Shown: positions 1 to 8,680 of the stretch, piece by piece | Layout of the letters: the number at the start of each line of letters is the position of its first letter | Position numbering within the stretch: the first letter of the stretch is position 1 | Source of the DNA: Prorocentrum cordatum | Lineage: Eukaryota; Sar; Dinophyceae; Prorocentrales; Prorocentraceae | Assembly (NCBI GenBank): GCA_963575745.1 | Contig: CAUYUJ010019258.1 | Coordinates: forward strand, 118,720-182,719 | Reading direction: 5' to 3' | DNA: 64,000 nt | Notes under the pieces: generated by a model | Databases searched by the model: none | What the model saw: only the letters and a program-made list of their open reading frames with translations | What the model was told of the DNA's origin: nothing | Position numbers and translations under genes: made by a program

Positions 1-12
1 GCCCCCACCATC

Positions 13-3000
13 TTAGGTAGGTCGCAGCAGAGCGCACGCCACCTTAGCAGCAGCTCTCGTCAGGGCAGCGCAGGCAGCTAGTTCACAGCAGGTTACCGTG
101 CTACCTGGAGGCAAGCTCATCGCCTCCTCGGCCACATCGTGCCAATGGAAGCTGTGCGAGCTGGTGCAGGAGGAAGAGGAGGAGGAGGAGGAGGAGGAGG
201 AGATGGGAAAATCAACCTGCACGCTGGAACCCCTACCTACAACGCCAATCTGAAGCCACCACCCACCTCCACATCCTTCATTACTGACACCCCCATCGAA
301 TGCACCACGGAGAGCAGTCTTACGAGTACTGAGGAACTGATCATATGCAAACCAGCGAGTAATAGTTTGGCCACCTCTGGCCTCCCACGACAATCTATCC
401 GCACGTTCATTACCCTCACGAAAGAAATGCTTATACAGATTCTGTCCCGATGCAGGTGAGGTCAGTCCCCATCCAGACAGCATCGATACCGTATTTTGTA
501 GTGTTCCCACCAGTCGTACATACTGCTTGTTGCGAATCTGCCACTCACCACACATCCAGTTAACAACCGTCTTACTATCTCCCAAGATCTCCATCCCAAG
601 ACGCTCAATATTCTCACACCTCCACTCCGTTTCATTCTCATAATTAGCGGCAATACGTTTGCGAATCCTCTCATTCATCTCTCTCTCCTCCTCCTCCTCC
701 GCCTTCACGTGCCTCACACCAGGTGGCCTGGGTAAAACAAACAAGTCGAACAAGTGTTGCATGCCAATCACAATCAACAAATGTTCCCAATATTTCTCTC
801 GGGACCCAGCGGAGCTGTCGAACGAGAGGTACCACTCACAACCAAAGAGATCGCACAAACCCCAGTCCCACACAGTATGTCCACGGGCAGGTGCACCCAT
901 GCTCATGCGTGTGAGATGCTTCCTATCTTTTGCAGGCAACGCTAGAATACATGTGTCCCGATGTTCGGTCCACTTCCCCCTTCCATGTAGCATGGCCAGC
1001 CTAGATATCATCCATTCACGTGACATGTCCGACTCCTCAGGTATGGCAGGCTGATCATCCGTTGTCCGCCGACGACCGCCACTCGACATCTGGGAGATCT
1101 GAGATACATGAGATGCATGAGAGGCCGCCGCCACCGCCATCGCCCTAGTTTTCCTCTGACGCCGATTTGGTACCGTCTCCCCCTCCTCCTCCGCTGTGTG
1201 TGTTGTGTATCTCCTCATACGAATACTTGCAGCAACTGAGACATCCTTGGCCCAATCCCAACAACGAAATATCCATATCTGCACCGCACTTCGAAATCCA
1301 AGCTCAACAAAACTCTGCCGTCCAACTTTGCATCGCCTACGTTGAAACTCAGACCAGCCTTCAGTTCTCCGCTTGCATAGACCTGACATTAACGCCAGGC
1401 ATCTACCTTCAAAAGAGTGAACAGCAGCAATGGTGGAATAGTCGGGCGTTCTGCCCTCACAATTGAATAATAATGCAGCAATCACTTTAGCTTGATAACG
1501 AGTAAATCTCTCAGCCAAATCAATACCAGAGCAGCGATAACAAGCGATTCCCCCAAAGAATATCTTCTGGGCTTTCTGGAGCATGGCCTCTGAACCCGAG
1601 TGGTCCTTCCAGGTCTCCTCCAGAGTGGCCCCCAGGATCTCAAACGACTGAACACGCGGCAGGACCACTTCTCGGGCCCCCAGAGCAGCGTCACAAGACG
1701 GCACCAGCACACGGATATCCTGCTCGGGGGACGGCGGGATGCCAGGCGGCGCACCAAAGTAAATATACATCAAGGATTTCGGCTTCCAGGTCATTCCTGC
1801 ATTCATCAGCGGGATACTCATGTCACGCACCATCAACTCGAGGTCAGTGCGGGTCTTCGCATACAACAGAAGATTATCTGCCCAGAAACTGTGGATCATA
1901 CGCTCACCGTTGAACATGCGCTCGTCATTTTCCAATTTGATACCGTACTGCGTATCCTGCCTCCACCTGTCAATCACATCTCTCCAGAGTACAATAGAAA
2001 CTGCTAGAAAAATCATCGGGCCCTCCACTCCTCCCGTTCGAATAGATTTGTCCCAATAGACCGCTGAAGATGCCTCGATGCCCTCGAAGCTGGCCACGCA
2101 CTGATTATCCATCATGGGGTCAATCAACGCCACAATGAGATCAGCTGGTATGTCAAGAGCACGAAGACAGCGCATGGCGAGGCACGGAGTGACATTATCG
2201 AATGCTTGTAAAATATCGAGGTTGGCAAGCCACAAACTGTCTCCTTTGCCCCAGACAGCGGAGTGCTGGCTGAGCCTTTTGGCAACGCTGGTGATTTCCG
2301 ATGTTTTACGTCCCGATCTGAATCCGTACAGGCATACATAGTGTCGGTGCTCCTCAATCCTCTTCTCAATCATCATCACAATACATGTCATGTACCATTT
2401 CATAAGACACGACTGTAGACATAGTACACGTGTATCTGTCAAATGTTGTATGTCCATTTCTTTAGGCATGAGCGTGGCAGCTAGTTGACGCCAACTGTCG
2501 GGGCAACATAACCTGCGGGAATACACACCTTGGAAGCTCACCAGAACACGTCGAACAGATGCCCACGAGAGCTGTTTCAACATCGTGACAGTCACGTTGT
2601 CGGGACCTGGGGCCTTTCCCGTGGACAGCTTCGCCCTCGCCCGCAGCAGGAGCGACATCGAGAACACCTCTGAGGATCCGCTTCCCGAACATAGACCACG
2701 CAGCGACTGTAGCTCACGAAGGGTCACCTCCCTGGCCTCGGGGTCCTCCACCTTAGACTTCATGTGCCCCAATATCTCGTCCCCCCACTCCTCGCGGTTC
2801 TGGGACTCCATCCCGTTGGTAAGGATCAACGTCTCCGTCTTGGCCCTCCTCCTCCTCCTTGCGTTCATCTCCGTCCTCCACCTCTGTACTCTTGCCTCCA
2901 GCCTCCTCCTTTCTCTCCTCACTATCTTTGAGCACCGTTTGGCCTCCTCTCTATCCCCACGACGAAGTGCTTCGCGTTTACTTTCATGGGCGGCCCAGTG

Positions 3001-3984
3001 GATCTCGGATTTCTTTGGCACATTATTCCTGGGATTGGTATCTTTCCGGGGGATCTCCTCGGCGGCCTGTATGAGGTCAGGTCCCAGCATATCCAACATG
3101 TCCTGTCGATCCTCTGGGTCAGCATTTTCCTGGCACAATGCACGGTAACGACTGCCCCGATCGTCCATGTTCTTCGCAAACTCAAGCTGCGACACCGGTT
3201 GCAAGTAGATGAATTTGCGAGCAGGCTGGGTCCGTCTCTTCGCAGACGGTGCACAAGACAAGCGAACAACTATGCAAGCGTGGTCAGACAGCGCACGCTC
3301 GTATCTGCTGCATGGGTGCCCCGTCCAGGCGTGGCCCACTTCCGCAGGCAACATCCAGCCTACAGTGATCTCCTGCCTGTGTAAACGACGGCTGACACCC
3401 ACATAGTCGAGTACCTTCTCCACCCCCGTACTTGATTTGAAAGTAACCCTCCTCTGCCCAAACGCGTTCTCCATCCTTATGCCCCAGAGCCCGCAGAAGT
3501 CCAGTAGGGCCCTCCTCAAAGATTGCAGCCTAGACGCCCTTCGAGTTTCGAAGCCCGAGACAACCCTATGAGGCCTTGTTTTGCGTGCACCACGTTTTGT
3601 TTGAGTCATATACGGGTTGTCGTCATCCGATCCTTCCTCCATCCCAGTATCAATATCCGTAGAATCCCCAGCAATCCCAGACGCCTCCAGAAGCCCTGAT
3701 CCAGTAACTCTAAAGCCGTCGACCTCCGAATCTGGCTCGAGTTCGACGTTAGCATCTGTCAAGAAGACCAGGTCCTGCGGCTGCTTCGGGAACTTGGACC
3801 TATGTGTGCGAAGCACTTGGGATATATCAAACAATATCTGCTCATACACATCATGTTCATGCTGTTCTTCCGTAAGGGCACGAATACTCTCATGCGGCAT
3901 ATATGCAACAATAACAGTAACACTAGAATAACTACAAATCACGAAACTTTGCCACGATATGTGGCCCTGAGCGAGTCTCTCCAA
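13..3984 (-). CDS. LINE-A ORF2: APE endonuclease, reverse transcriptase, permuted RNase H
   Basis: This open frame of 1323 codons encodes the replication protein of the LINE. Endonuclease motifs are visible: FLTDANVEL (D77, N79, the family's GDFN-like motif), VLDYVGVS near 192 and SDH at 233-235. The reverse transcriptase spans about 455-800, with KAPGPDN near 458, motif A DILQAFD (D590), motif B RTGGVEGP (649-656; E replaces the usual Q) and motif C WADN (701-704; N704 replaces the second catalytic Asp). The C-terminal RNase H has GDSK (D1136), ERAD (D1196), FDGG (D1230) and CELAA (E1301), in the order III-IV-I-II instead of I-II-III-IV. A Ser-rich tract near 1250 matches a TCC microsatellite (GGA on the plus strand) that is shorter in copy 2. 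The endonuclease N-terminus is in another frame (see 3939-4178). Confidence 0.9.
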   Translation of the reverse strand: MERLAQGHISWQSFVICSYSSVTVIVAYMPHESIRALTEEQHEHDVYEQILFDISQVLRTHRSKFPKQPQDLVFLTDANVELEPDSEVDGFRVTGSGLLEASGIAGDSTDIDTGMEEGSDDDNPYMTQTKRGARKTRPHRVVSGFETRRASRLQSLRRALLDFCGLWGIRMENAFGQRRVTFKSSTGVEKVLDYVGVSRRLHRQEITVGWMLPAEVGHAWTGHPCSRYERALSDHACIVVRLSCAPSAKRRTQPARKFIYLQPVSQLEFAKNMDDRGSRYRALCQENADPEDRQDMLDMLGPDLIQAAEEIPRKDTNPRNNVPKKSEIHWAAHESKREALRRGDREEAKRCSKIVRRERRRLEARVQRWRTEMNARRRRRAKTETLILTNGMESQNREEWGDEILGHMKSKVEDPEAREVTLRELQSLRGLCSGSGSSEVFSMSLLLRARAKLSTGKAPGPDNVTVTMLKQLSWASVRRVLVSFQGVYSRRLCCPDSWRQLAATLMPKEMDIQHLTDTRVLCLQSCLMKWYMTCIVMMIEKRIEEHRHYVCLYGFRSGRKTSEITSVAKRLSQHSAVWGKGDSLWLANLDILQAFDNVTPCLAMRCLRALDIPADLIVALIDPMMDNQCVASFEGIEASSAVYWDKSIRTGGVEGPMIFLAVSIVLWRDVIDRWRQDTQYGIKLENDERMFNGERMIHSFWADNLLLYAKTRTDLELMVRDMSIPLMNAGMTWKPKSLMYIYFGAPPGIPPSPEQDIRVLVPSCDAALGAREVVLPRVQSFEILGATLEETWKDHSGSEAMLQKAQKIFFGGIACYRCSGIDLAERFTRYQAKVIAALLFNCEGRTPDYSTIAAVHSFEGRCLALMSGLCKRRTEGWSEFQRRRCKVGRQSFVELGFRSAVQIWIFRCWDWAKDVSVAASIRMRRYTTHTAEEEGETVPNRRQRKTRAMAVAAASHASHVSQISQMSSGGRRRTTDDQPAIPEESDMSREWMISRLAMLHGRGKWTEHRDTCILALPAKDRKHLTRMSMGAPARGHTVWDWGLCDLFGCEWYLSFDSSAGSREKYWEHLLIVIGMQHLFDLFVLPRPPGVRHVKAEEEEEREMNERIRKRIAANYENETEWRCENIERLGMEILGDSKTVVNWMCGEWQIRNKQYVRLVGTLQNTVSMLSGWGLTSPASGQNLYKHFFREGNERADRLSWEARGGQTITRWFAYDQFLSTRKTALRGAFDGGVSNEGCGGGWWLQIGVVGRGSSVQVDFPISSSSSSSSSSSCTSSHSFHWHDVAEEAMSLPPGSTVTCCELAACAALTRAAAKVACALLRPT

Positions 3985-4178
3985 GACTTAGACATGATCA
4001 CCGCAGCCTTCCGACAAGTACTCCGAAAAATTGTGTAACCTCGCATGCTGAGATCACGAACTGAAAGGAACTGGCACTCGCACAACCCCGCGAGTCCCAC
4101 ATCTAAGCGACGTAGTGAATGAATTATGTCATGGCCGTTCTCTGCACCTGCCCGACGCACACTCCATGACGCAATGGT
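3939..4178 (-). pseudogene. LINE-A copy 1 ORF2, N-terminal endonuclease piece
   Basis: This frame carries the first ~70 residues of the endonuclease and is homologous, without interruption, to the start of ORF2 in copy 2. Copy 1 reads ACGAAACTTTGCC around 3941-3953, where copy 2 has one more C (ACAAAACCTTTGCC). That single-base loss separates this piece from the 1323-codon frame. The conserved WNVR start motif of APE endonucleases reads W-S-V-R here. No ATG precedes it; the frame runs back to the TAG that ends ORF1. Confidence 0.75.
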
Positions 4179-4190
4179 GGCGTGGCACCT

Positions 4191-5727
4191 CTAGTTCGTA
4201 CTGGAAATCCTCGCTCGCAACTCATCAATGTTGATCCCTGGCTCAAGCTGATTCATTGCACGAGTAATCTCCCAGCCATTCTGCAGAGAGAACTTGGCCA
4301 CAATCTTCCCTGGAGGTGGTAAGTGGTCACTGGAGCCCCACATGAACGTAATCGGTGGTCCCGTCTCAGCCCTGAGGTTTGAATGATGCTTCTTGAAGCT
4401 CTTGAACTTTGCCTGAAAGATCCCAGCGGCATCCAGATGGGGCTTCTTCCAGGGGGGGCCTCCACGTGGACCTTGAGGACCCTGGGAGCGCGCTGGAGTT
4501 TGTTGTCGGCAATCGCGGCAACGAGCCGACGACGGAGATCCCACAGCTGGTCACTGGTAACCCCACTCTGGAAATAGAGCCGAGCACGTGAATAACCCCA
4601 TGCCTCTCGACCTGTGTTGAACCTCTTGGATTGGTTCAGGTCCAGAAGATGCTTGACACCACTGAACCATTCTCCAGCCAGGACCTCATTCAGTAGTGAA
4701 TTCAACGCCTGCTGTGATAACATCTCCTCCTGACGCTTCTCTGCATCCCGCCAATCAGTCACCCATCCCTTGAGCTCGACGAACGACGGAGTGAAATTCT
4801 GCATGGACTGCCGAGTTTCCGCCGAGGACGCCGTCGTAGAGGTGCCTGCTCTGGGGGCCCCACCTGCAGGAGCCTGCTGGAGCTGGATAATCTGGAGCCT
4901 CTGATCCTCCACCTTCTTAGTAAAAGCATCTATGTCCGTCATCGCCTGCTGAACATTTTTCTCGACCGAATCAACACGAGCATTGAGTTGGGTGCCGAGA
5001 CCCGCGATGCTCCGATGGGTTGACTGGAAGCCCTCAGTCATCTTACCTCCCAGAGATGCAACAAGCGTCGTGATCTTGTCCATACCCTTAGTCATGGCCT
5101 CCTCGAGGCCCTCAACCGTCTGAACTTTGACACGTTTACCCTCTGGGGCCTCCTCCTCCTTGGCTCCTGGAACGGGCATATCAGCGGCATCCATGGCGAA
5201 AATCTCGGGGACCGCAGCAGCTGATGAGGCAGCCATCTTGCCGTCTGAGATGTTGCAAGGGATATTCCACTTCTCACAGAACGATCGATCTTCTCGAGTG
5301 CGTTTGAGATGCGCACGTAACTGATGAAAGTTATATGGGGCAACAGGATTATGAGGTAAAGTGGGAGAGAGATCAGGTGGTCCAGATGGTATGTCAACTA
5401 GAGAATCTGTATCGTCGTGACAAGATCTACCAACCTGTCTGGCAAGATATTCCCACTCCCAATGTCCGAAGTTGGATCCCCAGCGGTCCAGATCGATCGA
5501 TTCACACTGGCTCGTCCCGTCCAGCTCGATGCAGCAAAATGCCGCAACAATGCACACAAACAAATACAAACAAATGGCTGGCGGCCTGCTTACCTCGGAC
5601 TCGCCGAAGTCGCCGAAGATGCCCAATCGCCACGCGCCCCCGCGCGGCGGGCCAGGCCAGGGGCAGGCTGCCTGTCTGCACAATGCAGCTCGAGCCGCAC
5701 GAGGAGGCCCCACGAGCCCCAGCCGTA
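4191..5727 (-). pseudogene. LINE-A copy 1 ORF1 (frameshifted at a poly-C tract)
   Basis: ORF1 is read in one frame from the 5' end down to the G7 run at 4452-4458 (plus strand), then in another frame to the TAG near 4191. The product has a basic stretch (KRTRED), an Ala/Pro-rich part, a basic patch GKRVKV, a predicted coiled coil (EEAMTKGMDKITTLVASLGG and the ~70 residues after it) and a C-terminal domain with ELKGWVTDWRDA and VHVEAPP followed, after the shift, by WKKPHLDAAG. LINE-B ORF1 reads the same junction uninterrupted (IESAPWKHPH), which shows the break is a shift. Eight Cs would restore the frame; this copy has seven. ORF1 proteins of LINEs bind RNA; no CCHC knuckle is visible. The true start is unclear, since the only upstream ATG of this frame is in host sequence. 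Confidence 0.75.
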
Positions 5728-5819
5728 ACCAACCTCGGTTACCGCCGGGAACTCGTAGAGTCGCGCAACGCGGGCGCGGCAATGTCGCATTCCGCGCGCG
5801 CGAGGGCGCAGTTTCATGG

Positions 5820-5935
5820 GGAAGGACTAGAAGAGAAGAAGGAGTAAGGAGAAATTGGTTGGAGGAGGGCGACGAAGAGAAGGAGGAGGAGAAGGAGCAG
5901 GAGGAGCAGAAGGACGGGAAGGATCAAGAAAGGCA
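5820..5935. repeat. GA-rich stretch after unit head
   Basis: Purine-rich GAAGGAGGAGGAG-type sequence follows the GC-rich box of type A units in this part of the window. Equivalent stretches are at 7100-7205, 13780-13900 and 15975-16012, so it is a module of this subfamily and not a random microsatellite. The open frames through it are low-complexity. Confidence 0.6.
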
Positions 5936-5954
5936 TCGTTATCTCTGAAAAAAA

Positions 5955-6860
5955 TATTAGGGTACCAATAGTTTTCTGGTTCGGACTTTGGAAGCGTGAC
6001 GAGGTCGGGCATGTGAATATTTGAGACTAGCGCGTCAGATGATTTCCTTCCGATTGCTGTGCCAAACAGCTCTGTAGCTCATCTGCAGCTCGAGTTATCT
6101 GAAGAAGGTTACCATCATCTCTCTGAAAGCTTAGCAGAGTACGAATAGTTGTTGTTGGCCCAGCTCTGGTATCAGACCGAGCTGGGGCGTGGATACTCTA
6201 AACAAGCGCGTCTGATTATTTCCCTTCGACTGCTCCAGTTCGGTTGAGAAAACCATCACCATCTCTAAAAAATAACGGAATTATACTTGTTGTTCGGTCC
6301 GTAGTAGACCGAGTTAAGGCATGTAGATACTTAGGACTAGCGCGCCCGATGATGGTCGTTCGATCGCTGTGCCTACCAGCTCGGCAGCTCATCTGCAGCT
6401 CGAGAAAAGTCAAGAAACTCATCAGCATCGCTAATAAAGTATTTTATTGTTTACAAAAAAAAGAGAGTGAGAGACAGAGAGAGAAAGAGGGAGAGAGAGA
6501 TAGAAAACGAAAAAAAAAAGTTTCGCGGACCCAGCTCTGGTAGCAGACTGAGTTCAGACATCTAGATACTTTAGACTAGCGTGCATGATGATGGCCATCC
6601 GATTGCTGCACCAAACAGCTCTGTAGCTCATCTGCAGCTGGAGTTAAGTCAAGGAACTCATCATCATTTTCAAAAAAAAATTAGCAGTGCACGAATAGTT
6701 TCGCGGACCCAGCTCTGGTAGCAGACCGAGTTCAGACATCTAGATACTTGAGACGAACGCGCCTGATGATCCTAGATGCTTTAGCTGTGCCTGCCAGCTC
6801 TGTAGCACTTCTAGGGCTCGAGTTGAGTTAAGAAAACCGACAGCACCTGCCAAGATGGCA
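5955..6860. repeat. ~175-bp satellite monomers in U1
   Basis: Five diverged monomers, each with ACGAATAGTT, CCCAGCTCTGGTAGCAGACC(GAG), GCTCTGTAGCTCATCTGCAG and AGTCAAGAAA. The spacing between ACCAATAG at 5964 and ACGAATAG at 6138 is ~174. One monomer has an expanded GAGAGACAGAGAGA tract at 6455-6520. Confidence 0.8.
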
Positions 6861-6991
6861 CTAAACAGCCGATCCCGCCTGAGCGCTTTCTGGCAATAAT
6901 ATACCCGATCGACCTGAGATTATGCTGGCGAGCGGGAATAATATCGAAGATTGGGGGGGGAAATAGAGCTCTAACGAATGCTTGAAATCCG

Positions 6992-7992
6992 AATGGGAGC
7001 CGGCGGTACACGGTCAACCTTGGTTTCCGCCGGGAACTCGTAGAGCTTCCTCGTGCAATGCGGGCGCGGCAATCTCGCATTCTGCGCGTGCGAGGGCGCG
7101 GCTTCATGGAGGAGGACTGGAGGAACGAGTGAGCAGAAAGGAGATGGAGGTGGGTCAGGAAAGAAGGGGAGGAGGAAGCAGGAGGAAGGAAAGGGAAGGA
7201 TCAAGAAAGACATCGTCATCCAAAAAATAAGCAGAGTACGAATAGTTGTTCAGACCCAGCTATGATAGCAGACCGAGTTCGGGCGTCTGGATACCTTAGA
7301 CGAGCGCTTCTGATTATTTTGTTTCGATTTCTCTGCCAGACAGCTTTGTAGCTAATATGTAGCTCGACTTCGATCAAGAAAACCATCGTCATCTCTAAAC
7401 AATTAGCAGGGCACCAATAGTTTTTCGGACACAGCTCTGGTAGCAGACCGAGTTCAGGCATCTAGATACTGTATTTAGACTAGTGAGCCTGATGATTGGT
7501 CGGTTGCTGTGCCGAGCAGCTCTGTAGCTCATCTGCAGCTGGAGTTAAGTCAAGGAACTCATCATCATTTCCAAAAAAAGACAGAATACGAATAGGGTCG
7601 CGGACCCAGCTCTGGTAGCAGACCGAGTTCAGACATCTGGATACTTGAGACGAAAGCGCACGATGACTCTAGATGCTTAAGGTGTGCCTGCCAGCTCTGT
7701 AGCTCTCCTATAGCTCGGGTTAAGTACCGAAAACAAGACGGCACCTGCCAACATGACAAGAAAAAACCGATCCCGCCCACCTGCTTTTTGGCAGTAATAT
7801 GTACCCAACGACCTCAGATTGAGATGGCGAGCGGGAATAAAATCCAAGATTGGGAGGAAAAGTACTAGAGCTCAAACGCGAGCAAAAGTATGCAAAAGTA
7901 CCGTCGGTAATATTTTGCCAACTAGCCCCCCAGCGCGCCAGCATTACTCTTCTCGCTTCGCCGCTAACGCTCTTAGGGAAGCTCTATGAGTG
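6992..7992 (-). mobile_element. Type A unit U2, nested in the tail of U1
   Basis: Head hairpin at 6999-7032 (CCGGCGGTAC ... TTTCCGCCGG, a few stem mismatches), CTCGTAGAGCTTCC at 7039-7052, GC-rich box and GA-rich stretch, three or four satellite monomers, then a tail ending GAAGCTCTATGAGTG. Left flank GAAATCCG and right flank ATAAATCG rejoin to a host sequence also seen intact near 15012 (TTTCGATAAATCG). This is a precise insertion before an A with no target duplication. Confidence 0.7.
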
Positions 7993-8161
7993 ATAAATCG
8001 AATTTAAACCGAACGAAATTATGCTAAACTTCCGTCAAGATTTGTTTGCGAACTGGGAGCCGGCGGTAAGCCGTCAACATTGGTTTTTGTTGCGGTTTGC
8101 GGTCCGCCACTAGAATCCGAATCCGAATCGGCGGAGCAGTGCAACTGAGCTCCCCACCATC

Positions 8162-8680
8162 TTAGGTAGGTCGCAGCAGAGCGCACGCCACCTTAGCAGC
8201 AGCTCTCGTCAGGGCAGCGCAGGCAGCTAGTTCACAGCAGGTTACCGTGCTACCTGGAGGCAAGCTCATCGCCTCCTCGGCCACATCGTGCCAATGGAAG
8301 CTGTGCGAGCTGGTGCAGGAGGAAGAGGAGGAGGAGGCAACCTGCACGCTGGAACCCCTACCTACAACGCCAATCTGAAGCCACCACCCACCTCCACATC
8401 CTTCATTACTGACACCCCCATCGAATGCACCACGGAGAGCAGTCTTACGAGTACTGAGGAACTGATCATATGCAAACCAGCGAGTAATAGTTTGGCCACC
8501 TCTGGCCTCCCACGACAATCTATCCGCACGTTCATTACCCTCACGAAAGAAATGCTTATACAGGTTCTGTCCCGATGCAGGTGAGGTCAGTCCCCATCCA
8601 GACAGCATCGATACCGTATTTTGCAGTGTTCCCACCAGTCGTACATACTGCTTGTTGCGAATCTGCCACTCACCACACAT
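8162..8680 (-). pseudogene. LINE-A copy 2 ORF2, C-terminal RNase H piece
   Basis: This frame resumes at MCGEWQIRNKQY and encodes the ERAD, FDGG and CELAA parts of the permuted RNase H, then ends at the same TAA as copy 1. It is cut off from the rest of ORF2 by one missing base in the AGTTACAACC run at ~8684-8690 (copy 1: AGTTAACAACC). Confidence 0.85.

Larger units (their letters stand above)
1..5726 (-). mobile_element. LINE-A copy 1 (non-LTR retrotransposon, 3' end outside window)
   Basis: This is a near-complete LINE read on the minus strand, with ORF1 upstream (4191-5727) and ORF2 downstream (13-4178). The last ~75 bases of its 3' UTR lie left of the window, judged by alignment with copy 2. 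At the 5' end the LINE sequence stops near 5726, and the right half of a unit hairpin resumes (CTCGGTTACCGCCGGG, then AACTCGTAGAG). It is ~130 bp longer at its 5' end than copy 2, so it is the best guide to the family's 5' UTR. It is highly similar to copy 2 but carries its own single-base shifts in ORF1 and ORF2, so it is probably not active as read here. Confidence 0.9.

Noticed and set aside
139-1466. Plus-strand frames across the LINEs (for example Gly- or Ser-rich frames)
   Set aside because: They are antisense shadows of ORF2; the minus strand carries the conserved domains.
7000-7050. Hairpin heads as tRNA, 5S or snRNA genes
   Set aside because: Only one stem of ~10-13 bp; no cloverleaf, A/B boxes or known RNA core.
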